A stretch of 64,000 nucleotides of DNA from the NCBI RefSeq assembly GCF_023073915.1, contig NZ_JADPKK010000023.1, forward strand, positions 62,001 to 126,000. The letters run 5' to 3'. Shown here in pieces: positions 33,800-42,200 of this stretch. Numbering within the stretch: position 1 is the stretch's first letter; each line of letters begins with the position of its first letter. The stretch is from Bradyrhizobium sp. 149. Lineage in GTDB: Bacteria > Pseudomonadota > Alphaproteobacteria > Rhizobiales > Xanthobacteraceae. The notes under the pieces are model-generated. The model was not told the DNA's origin. It made no database searches and was given only the letters and a program-made list of their open reading frames with translations. The position numbers and the translations under genes were made by a program.

Positions 33800-35372
33800 A
33801 TGGTCCGGCCGTGCTCCTGCCCCGCCAGTAAGCGAAGCTGGCAAGGGGCGCCAAAGACAAGGAGCACGCCATGTCTCAGACACCCAATACCGCGATCGCC
33901 GTGATCGGCATCGATATCGGCAAGAACTCGTTCCACGTCGTGGGCCACGATGCGCGCGGCGCCATCGTGCTGCGGCAAAAGTGGTCGCGTGGCCAAGTGG
34001 AAGCGCGGCTCGCCAATATACCGCCTTGCTTGATCGGCATGGAAGCCTGCGTCGGCGCACATCATCTGAGCCGCAAACTCGCATCGCTTGGTCACGATGC
34101 CAGATTGATGCCGGCCAAATATGTCCGCCCCTATAGCAAGGGACAGAAGAACGACTTCAATGATGCCGAAGCGATTGCCGAAGCCGTGCAGCGCCCGACG
34201 ATGAAGTTCGTGGCGACCAAGACCGCGGAGCAATTGGATCTGCAGGCGCTGCACCGGGTGCGCGAGCGGCTGGTGTCGCAACGCACCGGCATCATCAACC
34301 AGATTCGTGCCTTCATGCTGGAACGCGGGATCGCCGTGCGCCAGGGTATCGGCTTCTTGCGCATGGAACTGCCCACCATTCTTGCGACGCGCACCGATGC
34401 CATGTCGCCACGCATGTTGCGTGTCATCGAGGAGTTGGCAGGCGACTGGCGCCGGCTCGACCAGCGCATCGATGGCCTATCCTGCGAGATCGAAGCACTG
34501 GCCCGTCAAGATCAGGCATGCTCGCGCCTGATGACGGTGCCTGGCATCGGGCCAATCATTTCGAGCGCCATGGTGGCCGCGATCGGCACTGGAGACGTAT
34601 TCTCCAAAGGCCGCGACTTCGGCGCTTGGCTCGGACTGGTGCCCAAGCAGATCTCGACGGGAGACCGCACGATCCTCGGCAAAATCTCGAGGCGCGGCAA
34701 CCGCTACCTGCGCGTTCTGTTCGTGCAGGCGGCATGGGTTGTGCTGGTCAGGATAAAGAACTGGGAACGCTACGGGCTCAAGTCCTGGATCGAAGCCGCC
34801 AAAAGGCGGTTGCACCACAACGTGCTTGCGATCGCGCTCGCCAACAAGCTTGCCCGCATCGCCTGGGCGGTGCTGGCCAAAGGACGCGCCTTCGAGCTGA
34901 CGAGGACCGACGATGCAGGCGTCCGACCCGCTTGATCCTCGCGCCGTGCTCGGCGCGGTCAAGGCGCAGCCTGGCAACGCCCGAGCCAGCCGCAAGCCAA
35001 ACGCGACGGCTGGCCTTGACCGCCCTTGCGCGCGACGCGATGGACGTTCTGCGGGCCGGGACGAAGGAACGGCCCTTGGCTCGAACAAAGGAACTGAGCG
35101 ATATGAGGAGCAAGCGATGACGTAGCCCTATGAACTATTTCCAGCCGAGGTCTGCGAGAGGATGACACGAGATGGAGGTTCGGTCTTCCCGGCGCATGCG
35201 AACACTGGTGACCCAAATGGCCCAATCGAGGCCTGTCCGCTAACGAGAACGCACGCGCGCTGATATCCATGATGGCCCGGAGCATATGCTCCAATCGGAG
35301 GCCGGATACATTGATGCAAGACCGCTCACCACTAACCCGACGAATTCTTCTTGCGACGCGCGGCCGGACCAT
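33800..35372. mobile_element. IS110-family insertion sequence (probable IS1111 subgroup)
   Basis: An intact IS110-type transposase gene is flanked by an 11-bp inverted repeat: ATGGTCCGGCC at 33800-33810 and GGCCGGACCAT at 35362-35372. Subterminal inverted repeats are a feature of the IS1111 subgroup, whereas classical IS110 has none. The exact ends could lie a few bases outside. A long non-coding tail (34936-35372) follows the transposase. Confidence 0.55.
33871..34935 (+). CDS. IS110-family transposase
   Basis: A 354-residue complete DEDD transposase. The N-terminal RuvC-like domain starts AVIGIDIGKNSFHVVGHDAR with the first Asp, followed by GMEACVGAHHLSRKL (Glu) and YSKGQKNDFNDAEAI (two Asp). 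The C-terminal transposase_20 domain has MTVPGIGPIISSAMVAAIG and the RRGNRYLRVLFVQAAW segment with the conserved serine/GN motif region. AAGGAG precedes the ATG. No frameshift or stop is present, so it is probably active or recently acquired. Confidence 0.93.
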   Translation: MSQTPNTAIAVIGIDIGKNSFHVVGHDARGAIVLRQKWSRGQVEARLANIPPCLIGMEACVGAHHLSRKLASLGHDARLMPAKYVRPYSKGQKNDFNDAEAIAEAVQRPTMKFVATKTAEQLDLQALHRVRERLVSQRTGIINQIRAFMLERGIAVRQGIGFLRMELPTILATRTDAMSPRMLRVIEELAGDWRRLDQRIDGLSCEIEALARQDQACSRLMTVPGIGPIISSAMVAAIGTGDVFSKGRDFGAWLGLVPKQISTGDRTILGKISRRGNRYLRVLFVQAAWVVLVRIKNWERYGLKSWIEAAKRRLHHNVLAIALANKLARIAWAVLAKGRAFELTRTDDAGVRPA

Positions 35373-35657
35373 ACATTTGGGGTCAAAAAGGCGGTGGTCC
35401 GGCGCTCGCATATGGCAGGTCTGATGTATCCTTGATAGCGGACCTACGCAAAACCAGGGCGCCCGCCATCCCTGCGCCGATCCGATCTCCAATAGAGTTT
35501 CGCGCAATAACCGGGACGTTGCGCACGCCCATCTCGCGAGCGCCACAGCCGCCGCACCGATGAGCGTCGTAGCGGGCACCACCACCCGTAAATAGCCGAA
35601 GTGTTGGCAACCAGGCGTACTGGTTTGTGGTTTCCGGCAGGTTGTGAGCGCCGCACA

Positions 35658-35821
35658 ATGAAAACACCGAAGCCAAAGCAATGGGCCGAGCGCGAGATTC
35701 AGCAATCGTTCAAGCTGGCCCAGGCAGGAGCTGGCGTATAGAGATAGCTGCCGAACTCGGCCGGTACGCTGGGCCAGTGAGGCGAATGGCCGCGAAGGAA
35801 GGGCTACTGTTGAAGAAGTAG
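35658..35821 (+). pseudogene. Small helix-turn-helix-like protein gene with frameshift
   Basis: The frame starts MKTPKPKQWAEREIQQSFKL followed by AQAGAG and a stop. The expected continuation (WRIEIAAELGRYAGPVRRMA then AKEGLLLKK and a stop at 35821) lies in the +1 frame. One deleted base near 35730 explains the break. The joined product would be a small basic DNA-binding-like protein of about 55 residues. Confidence 0.5.
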
Positions 35822-36071
35822 TCGTCGAGCGACCTTGAGCAGCGCCGACGATCTACAGCCCAAACCCTCAGCTCATGTCCGCTTGTTGAGCCCGGGTGGA
35901 GATAAACCGCCCGGGCTCGTTGCTGGGACCGCGCAGATTTAGTGTGGCTGAAGTTCATTAGGCACTACCAAAGCGGGGTTCGCATCCGACATTGGGAATG
36001 CTAGGGGAGGCTCGCAAGTTCGTGGCAAGTTACCGACCAATCGGATGCAAAGCAGCACGTTCAGGTGCCGG

Positions 36072-36311
36072 TCAGTCAGATCTCGCCCGCGCAGCAATCT
36101 CGTTGACCTTCGTCAGCGTTCGTTCGAATTCCGATCGAAGATACTGCTCGTGCGCGAGGTCTGTTGGCTGTGCCAGAAATGCGACTTTCACGAGGAAGCG
36201 GTTCAACAGCGATGTAATTGGAAGGTTGCCCGAGTGTTTCGAACGGAGCGCCGTAAGTTGGCGGCGCATCTCGATGAGATCAAGCGTTTCGCGGTCCGGC
36301 TGCTCTCTCAA
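36072..36311 (-). CDS. Small helical hypothetical protein (weakly supported)
   Basis: A 79-residue ORF from TTG 36311 (MREQPDRETLDLIEMRRQLT, then FLAQPTDLAHEQYLRSEFER). Its composition, rich in Glu, Leu and Arg with regular heptad-like spacing, is more protein-like than the surrounding frames. Only a weak GAG-type ribosome site precedes it. No family recognised. Confidence 0.35.
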   Translation of the reverse strand: MREQPDRETLDLIEMRRQLTALRSKHSGNLPITSLLNRFLVKVAFLAQPTDLAHEQYLRSEFERTLTKVNEIAARARSD

Positions 36312-37031
36312 ATGAAGCTCTCGCGACTATCCCGAAACGAAGTCGTTGCACCGACTATGATGGTGCGGCGACTTCGCTGGGTGGACCGGACAAGGGCAAT
36401 GTCCGTGTGCCCAAACCTAATCCTCTGGAGCGCGGCCGCAATCACGGTCTGGAATTAAGCTTGATGTTCGTGTTGCAAGTTAATTCTGGAACTGTGCGCC
36501 AAGGCGAGCGGTAGGATTACTGTTGAACTTCCGATTGAGCGGATGCAATTGGATGCGCTGCCCAGCGCGGTGCCTTCAATGTCTGCGCAGCGCCGACACT
36601 GCCCGTCCGCCGCTGCGCTGCGCTTCCTTGCGACGGCGTACACGCCGAACTCGTCAGGAGCAGGCTGACTCAAAACCAGTCGCGATGTTTCAAATAGTCG
36701 CTTCCAGCGCGGTGACGCCCCGAAGCCGCCATCCGACAGCGCGGTTGGCCTCAGAGGAGGCTTGACCACAGTGGCGGCGCCGGGTGGCGCGAGCGCCCTG
36801 AAATAAAGCACCTGGAAATAGACAAGACACATTACAACTCTGACAGCCCAACTTTCGGCTAGTGTCAGGATTCCTAGGCGTGATACCATTTGAAACAAGT
36901 AGAAGGTTGAACCGTCCGTCTACTCGACGTCTTCGGTAGTGATCTATATAGAATGCGACCGCCCATGCGCATCGCGTATCGGAGATGCTTCCAAGCTTGC
37001 TCCGAGCTGCTCCACTGAAGGCGTGAATCGA
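36312..37031. other. Gene-poor stretch before the NYN-domain gene
   Basis: No supported gene. A 147-codon frame on the - strand (36455-36898) has a shuffled-looking composition, no clear ribosome site and no recognised motif. The promoter of the NYN-domain gene probably lies in the last 100 bp. Confidence 0.35.
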
Positions 37032-37649
37032 ATGTCAGCTTCCTCTACGGACAAGATCGCGCTCTTCATCGATGGAGCCAATCTCTATGCGACCGCGAAA
37101 ACTCTCGGCTTTGACATCGATTACAAGCGCCTGCTGAAGGAATTTCAGAGCCGCGGGACGCTGCTTAGGGCCTTCTACTACACCGCCATCATCGAGGATC
37201 AGGAGTACTCCTCGATCCGGCCCCTGATCGACTGGCTCGACTACAACGGCTACACCGTCGTCACCAAGGCGACCAAGGAGTTCATCGACGCCTCCGGCCG
37301 CCGCAAGGTCAAGGGCAACATGGACATCGAGCTCGCCGTGAATGCCATGGAGCTCGCCGAGCATATCGACCAGATGGTGCTGTTCTCGGGCGACGGCGAC
37401 TTCCGCTCGCTGGTCGAGGCCGTTCAGCGGCGCGGCGTGCGGGTCACCGTGATTTCCACGATCGCCAGCCAGCCGCCGATGATCGCCGACGAGTTGCGCC
37501 GCCAGGCCGACGTCTTCACCGACCTCCTTGAGCTGCAGTCCAAGCTCGGCCGCGACCCGTCCGAACGCCCGGCTCCGCGCGATCGCGAAGCGCGTGCACA
37601 CCTGCCAAAATTCTTGCAAGAGCCGAAAGGAAACGACCCACTCGATTAG
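37032..37649 (+). CDS. NYN-domain (LabA/DUF88-type) putative nuclease
   Basis: A 205-residue protein of the PIN-like NYN family. Acidic catalytic motifs are visible: IALFIDGANLYATAKTLGFD (first Asp near residue 11), GNMDIELAVNAMELAEHIDQ, and MVLFSGDGDFRSLVEAVQRR followed by GVRVTVIS. NYN proteins are predicted or proven ribonucleases. The C-terminal tail is basic and Pro-rich. GC content and codon use look like core genome, in contrast to the decayed surroundings. The ATG at 37032 is chosen over an upstream frame because the domain begins there. Confidence 0.9.
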   Translation: MSASSTDKIALFIDGANLYATAKTLGFDIDYKRLLKEFQSRGTLLRAFYYTAIIEDQEYSSIRPLIDWLDYNGYTVVTKATKEFIDASGRRKVKGNMDIELAVNAMELAEHIDQMVLFSGDGDFRSLVEAVQRRGVRVTVISTIASQPPMIADELRRQADVFTDLLELQSKLGRDPSERPAPRDREARAHLPKFLQEPKGNDPLD

Positions 37650-37875
37650 ACTGCTAAGGCGGCGCACGCTTCGATCAATTTGGGCAGGTTAATCATCATT
37701 CATTTCAGAAGAAAAGAAACGCAGCCCGCTTAATAATCTGCGGCCGGCAGCTTCCCAGCCCCGGGGAATGAGCAAAATCCCGGTGGCAAATCCGGGGCAT
37801 AAGCCGTGCCAAGATTTAGCGTCGGTTCTGGCCTTCTATGTCGGCGTCCCTGGCACCTCTCTTGCTTCGTCGCCC

Positions 37876-37913
37876 ATCAACAAACAGGCGCGCAAGCGCG
37901 CCTGTTTGTTGAT
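37876..37913. repeat. Perfect 38-nt palindrome (18-bp arms)
   Basis: Two 18-base arms, ATCAACAAACAGGCGCGC and its complement, are separated by only AA. The sequence stands alone in a non-coding stretch after the NYN-domain gene. It would form a very stable hairpin or cruciform. There is no T-run downstream, so a simple terminator is not clearly indicated. Confidence 0.8.
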
Positions 37914-38269
37914 CGAGCGATCACATGCACCCACAATCCCATTTCGACGCAACCACATCATTCACGTCCACACTCTTATCTTGCGACTTGGATCGACAGG
38001 TCCGCATGCTCGAGAGCGATCCCAAGAGGAGGAGCGAAAGGCAGGAAATCCCGACCCAGCCAACCTCTCCTAACCCATGCTCGCGCTGAACCTCCGAGCT
38101 CGGTGCGCCAATCTTCAGGATACGATCGCGATGCCCGAACGCAACTTTAAGCGTCGTCCCGAGTTGGCGCGTGCGGCATAGGGGCCGGCAACCAGCATTT
38201 GGCCTCTCTCGATTATCGCTTATGAAGGTGCTAAGAATGTCGGACGGTCTTCTTAGATGAGGTCGATCC

Positions 38270-38690
38270 ATGCGTCGCCTAGTAACACGCCGCGCTTTGC
38301 TGACCAGCGACATTGCAGGTCTGTTCCAACGATCTCGAATGCCGAGACATTGCGCCAGCGGTGCGTAGGTTACCTTGACTCCGGAAGGTCCGCGATTGGC
38401 GTCAGTACCCTGAGAGCCGCGCTGCGCAAACTGGAGTATGTGGAAAGAAGGAACCTGGTTATTGACGTTAGTGAAGCGAACGGGAAGTACGCCCTCCAGC
38501 GGGCTCTAGCAGAGGATGGTCGCGCTGAATCCTGATGTTATCGTGGCAAACGCAACGCCTGCCATCGCAGCAGCCCAGAAGTCCACGTCAACAATCCCGA
38601 TCGTCATGGCCCCGGCGACGAATCCCCTCGAATCTGGTTTCGTCCGTACCTTCACCCAGCCAGGCAGAAGCATAACTGGATGTGGGGTAG
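38270..38690 (+). pseudogene. ABC-type solute-binding protein (ABC_sub_bind) pseudogene
   Basis: Two frames together give LRKLEYVERRNLVIDVSEAN, GKYALQRALAED, then VALNPDVIVANATPAIAAAQ and TIPIVMAPATNPLESGFVRT followed by FTQPGRSITG. These are the N-terminal 100-150 residues of the ABC_sub_bind periplasmic protein family. A frameshift near 38510 and loss of the second half make it non-functional. Confidence 0.75.
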
Positions 38691-38699
38691 TAGTCGAGC

Positions 38700-38949
38700 T
38701 GCGCCCGCGGCCGACGTATCCGGCATGATACAGGCGACGTAGTCGATCATTGGCGCGATCGAGTGAGCGGCCAATGAGCGCTGCAACATGAGTGGATGGC
38801 AAGAAGCGATAGCGCGCCAGTCGCCGCAAGATAAGCGTGTCACCGTCCGTGATCCGAAACGGAACGGGCTCTGACGAACGTCGGAAGCGAGCCCGACGTT
38901 TCGTAGCTGACGCTAAGGTCAAATGCAAATGTATCAGATGCCCGTGCAT
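38700..38949 (-). pseudogene. Replication-relaxation-like protein fragment
   Basis: The - strand reads PVPFRITDGDTLILRRLARY, FLPSTHVAALIGRSLDRAND, then RLRRLYHAGYVGRGR. This is the winged-helix start of replication-relaxation family proteins carried on plasmids and islands. It ends abruptly at the ABC_sub_bind remnant, which runs in the opposite direction. About 80 residues remain. Confidence 0.6.
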
Positions 38950-39106
38950 GCGGACGGTCCATCGCGCGCCCAACAAACCGGTGAAGCCGTTACTGTGACT
39001 CGCCCAGCAACATATCGGTACATAGCACAACAACGCGCCGAAGCGCCTAGCGCTGAAATGGGCAGCCGAACGACGCCGCAGCGGCTATCTATTGCGGTTG
39101 GTGCAC

Positions 39107-39295
39107 ATGGAACTGGACAGCAAGATCGCGCGAGTTAATGAGCTTATCGCGAGACGCGAAGAATTGGATCCCAAACTCGGCGAGCCTCTTGGCGGCGCGG
39201 TTCGCGAGCCCCGTGTTGCCAAGTGCTCGATGTGCAACGGACCCGGACACCGGGCGAGCACGTGCTCGTTGCAACCTGCAGCCGCAGCGGACTAA
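39107..39295 (+). CDS. Small CCHC zinc-knuckle protein
   Basis: A 62-residue ORF. The N-terminal half is helical and charged (MELDSKIARVNELIARREEL). The C-terminal half carries CSMCNGPGHRASTC, a perfect CX2CX4HX4C zinc knuckle like those of retroviral nucleocapsid and RNA-binding proteins. Alternative in-frame TTG/GTG starts exist at 39092-39101, and the frame stays open about 75 nt further upstream. An RNA- or DNA-binding role is suggested by the knuckle alone. Confidence 0.55.
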   Translation: MELDSKIARVNELIARREELDPKLGEPLGGAVREPRVAKCSMCNGPGHRASTCSLQPAAAAD

Positions 39296-40052
39296 TCGGA
39301 AGGCCCAGCATCGGCGGGTTCTTTTTTGTTGAACGCACCACCACACGCAGAGCTTGGCGCCAATCCCTAGTGGGTTCGATCTTGCATCCCGCTCCCTGCT
39401 AAGAAGCGCGATTCTCGATCGCGGCGCAGAGAGCCGTACATTCGGTCACAGCACCCCTGAGATCGGGTTCAACTTGACGACTCGACCGTTCCGGCAAGAA
39501 ACGGAGACATACTTCTATGAAGGAGAGACGACAACGGCTCAACTGGTTGTCTCTCCGCCCTGTACGCTCACAATCCAGCGCGTGAGGCGCAGCTTCCTGC
39601 AAGCGAGCCTGTCATTCAGCCGCTCTCATCAATCACGGCGGCTATCGCGCTCGTAAGAGTTGCAGCCTACCTCGAAATAGGTACGTCAGTCATGGCTAGG
39701 CGGCATAGGATAGCGCGCAGACGAACGACCGACACTGCTGTGCAAGAGCAGGCGTTTTCCTCGGAGCTCTCCATCACAAGCAAAACGAGCGACTTAGAAG
39801 CGGGTCTCTCAACCAATTGTGCTGGCGGACACACCGAACCGACAATCGAAGGCGGCGACGATGATCATCAACGAGGCGCGGATCCGGCAGCCGGATGAGA
39901 AAGGAAGTCGGCGGCGGGTTCGACGGCTTCTTCGCTCACATACCCTCTCAGTTGGATGATACCGGCCCGCGTGCGATGTCGCGGAAAGCGGGGCGAACCG
40001 CCTCCCTATTTGACTATTTGATGGTCCAGCAAAATTGCGACGGAGAAATACG
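39296..40052. other. Intergenic stretch with no confident gene
   Basis: About 760 bp. ORFs at 39354-39656 and 39692-39898 on the + strand have no recognised motif or ribosome site. The segment just upstream of 40053 probably contains the promoter of the second DsrE-like gene. Confidence 0.35.
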
Positions 40053-40739
40053 ATGTGCATCTTTCAACAAATTGCGAAGGTCGCGAGTATGGGAGCCTTC
40101 GCAGTCCTGCTTGCCGTCCCGACGGCAGCGGCGGAGCAAGGCGGACGATACTGGGTAACGAAGACGACAAGCGCCGGCCCATCCTGGAGACCGTCAGCCC
40201 AGGATTCCCAGCCAACAACAATGACGCCTGCAGCTCCATCCTCTGAATTGATGACGCATCCATCCCCGCATGGGCGATGGCTGGTGAAGAACTCGACCAA
40301 ACGGCTTGCTGCTAAACAGTCGCGGACGCGATCCTCTCTCGCTGCGACGGCTCGGATCGCTCCCGTTTCCGAAACGCACCGTTTGATCCTGCAGGTCAAC
40401 ACCAATGACGCGGCCGCGATGAATCTCGCGTTGAATAACGCGACGAACGTTACGGAACATTATAGGGAACTCAGGGAGGAAGTGAAAATCGAGGTGATCA
40501 CGTTCGGGCCTGGTCTGCATATGCTCCGCGATGACACGTCGCCTGTGAAAGCTCGAATTGAGCAGATGGCGCTGAGCACGCCGGAGATATCATTCAAGGC
40601 ATGCGGTAACACCCAGGACAAAATGCGCCAAGCCGAGCACAAGGACGTACCCATTGTTTCTCAGGCGCAGGTGGTAAAGTCAGGCGTTGTGCGCGTGATG
40701 GAACTGCAGGAGACGGGTTGGACCTACGTAAAACCGTGA
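40053..40739 (+). CDS. Secreted DsrE-like protein (second paralogue)
   Basis: The 228-residue protein has a signal peptide (KVASMGAFAVLLAVPTAAAE), a Ser/Thr/Pro-rich linker of about 60 residues and a C-terminal DsrE-like domain. That domain includes LQVNTNDAAAMNLALNNATN, VITFGPGLHMLRDDTSPVKA and FKACGNTQDKM with the conserved Cys. It is a clear paralogue of the protein encoded at 16553-17089 but has a longer linker. ATG 40053 follows GGAG. An IS481-type fragment begins 10 nt after its stop, so the original downstream context is lost. Confidence 0.8.
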   Translation: MCIFQQIAKVASMGAFAVLLAVPTAAAEQGGRYWVTKTTSAGPSWRPSAQDSQPTTMTPAAPSSELMTHPSPHGRWLVKNSTKRLAAKQSRTRSSLAATARIAPVSETHRLILQVNTNDAAAMNLALNNATNVTEHYRELREEVKIEVITFGPGLHMLRDDTSPVKARIEQMALSTPEISFKACGNTQDKMRQAEHKDVPIVSQAQVVKSGVVRVMELQETGWTYVKP

Positions 40740-40748
40740 CGAGGTAGG

Positions 40749-40995
40749 TGTTTAGTCCCGGCATTTTGCTGGAGCGGATTGAGATTGAATCGTTGTGGCT
40801 GGGAGGTCCAGCATTTGCAGATGTATTCGTAAGGCGTGAGGCCCTTCAGGGTTTTCAGCGGCCGAGCGTAGTTGTAGGCGGTGATGAAGTCGGCAAGGTG
40901 TGCCTTGAGCTGATCGTGTCGGTCGTAATGATAGCGTTGGACGGTCGCTTCCTTGATCGTCCGGTTCATGCGCTCGACCTGGCCATCAAAGCTTG
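40749..40995 (-). pseudogene. IS481-family transposase C-terminal fragment
   Basis: The - strand gives DGQVERMNRTIKEATVQRYH, HLADFITAYNYARPLKTLKG then LTPYEYICKCWTSQPQRFN, the C-terminus of IS481-type transposases. The terminal TGTTTAGTCCCGG at 40749 resembles an IS481 end. The N-terminal two thirds are absent, and the frame runs straight into a DnaJ-like fragment read on the other strand. Confidence 0.75.
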
Positions 40996-40999
40996 GGAC

Positions 41000-41213
41000 C
41001 AAACAGGCGGCTGCGGAGACTTGGTATACCGTCTTGAATGTCGGTGCGGATGCCCCGGTGGATCGAATCAAGTCAGCTTATCGCGAGGGAATGAAGCAAT
41101 ACCACCCCGATCACTTCGAAGGCCGCGGACAGAAAGTCAAAGATCTCGCAAATCAAGAAACACGACGAATAAACGCGGCCTATCACGCTGTCAGAGAAGC
41201 ACGCCAGTTTTAA
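41000..41213 (+). pseudogene. DnaJ-domain protein, C-terminal fragment
   Basis: The + strand reads ETWYTVLNVGADAPVDRIKS, YREGMKQYHPDHFEGRG, then LANQETRRINAAYHAVREAR to a stop. This is a J domain with its HPD tripeptide, of the kind found at the C-terminus of small DnaJ-like membrane proteins. The upstream part has been replaced by the IS481 fragment, so the gene is truncated. Confidence 0.7.
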
Positions 41214-41242
41214 TCAGAGGAGCATCCCACCTCCCGGATACT

Positions 41243-42120
41243 TCACGCTGACTTGCGCTGCGGCCTCGCCGGCTTCTTCGCCGCGAGTTGCTTCGTAGGT
41301 TTCGTGCCCGCGATTGGCATCAGCATTTCCTTCTGACCCGCTGCAGGCTTTTTCGTGGCCTTGGTCACGGGGGCGGGGCTGCCGACACTCTTGCGCAGCG
41401 CATCCATCAAGTCGATGACATTTCCGCCACGGACGCTCTTTGGGCGTGATCGTCTTACCGGCTCGCTTCTGATTGATTAGTTCGATCAGAGCGCTTTCGT
41501 ACTGGTCTTCGAACTTCTCAGGCTCGAAGCGGCCAGCATTCTGATTGGCGATGTGCCTGGCGAGGTCGAGCATATGTTTGGTTACTTTGACGTCCTGGAT
41601 TTCGTCAAAATAGCCCTGCTCGTGCGCACCTCGTATAGGAAACCCAGAAAGGTGCCGACCAGACCCTTATCCGTTGGTTCAAGCGCGATGATGTGCTTTC
41701 GGCTGGTCAGGACCACCCGCCCGATCGCTACCTTGTTCATCTCTCGGATGGTCTCTCGATGACAGCGAAAGCATCGTGCCCGATCTTGCCGTCGCGACGA
41801 AGGTAATACCGTCTAATCAAGTAACGATGTCGGGACTTGTCGACGAACTCGTCAATCCGATTGTGCGCGTAGATTCAAGCGCGACTTCCTCAAGTTCTTC
41901 CTTCGTGACGTCTATGAATTGGTCCTTCTCGATCTGGTAGCCTTTGACGATGCCTCGTTCGGCACCTCGTCGCCAGTGTCGGCATCCACCTTGAGATATT
42001 GGACCCGTTGGCCGGTCGCGCGGTTGACTTGATTGTAGGAGTTCTTCTCGGATTCGGAGGTGGCCGGGTAAAGCGCCACCGGGCGGGTTGTCAATCGGCT
42101 AGCAAATATTGCAGGCCGAA
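41243..42120 (-). pseudogene. ku: Ku DNA-repair protein pseudogene
   Basis: Pieces in different frames follow the order of a bacterial Ku. RPVALYPATSESEKNSYNQV and LKVDADTGDEVPNEA form the N-terminus, with several disrupted segments in the middle. MLDLARHIANQNAGRFEPEK, FEDQYESALIELINQKRAGK and a Lys/Ala-rich tail form the C-terminus. Multiple frameshifts and degraded starts are present. Ku binds double-strand ends and recruits LigD for non-homologous end joining; no ligD is nearby. Rhizobiales often carry several ku copies, so loss of this one may be tolerated. Confidence 0.8.
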
Positions 42121-42200
42121 TGACAGGAGCGGGCCGTTCCGGCAGCCGATCAGACCTTAAAAGGCCCGTGGAGTCAGGCCCCCCGAGCACAGGCACAGCG

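Noticed and set aside
34959..35705. 248-codon - strand frame across the IS110 tail
   Set aside because: It spans the element boundary and unrelated sequence and contains no recognisable motif.
36455..36898. 147-codon - strand ORF in the gene-poor region
   Set aside because: No ribosome site, no recognised family, and composition typical of random high-GC frames; noted only as part of the gap.
37035..37667. 210-codon - strand frame under the NYN-domain gene
   Set aside because: The + strand NYN protein has all catalytic acidic residues; the opposite frame is its shadow.
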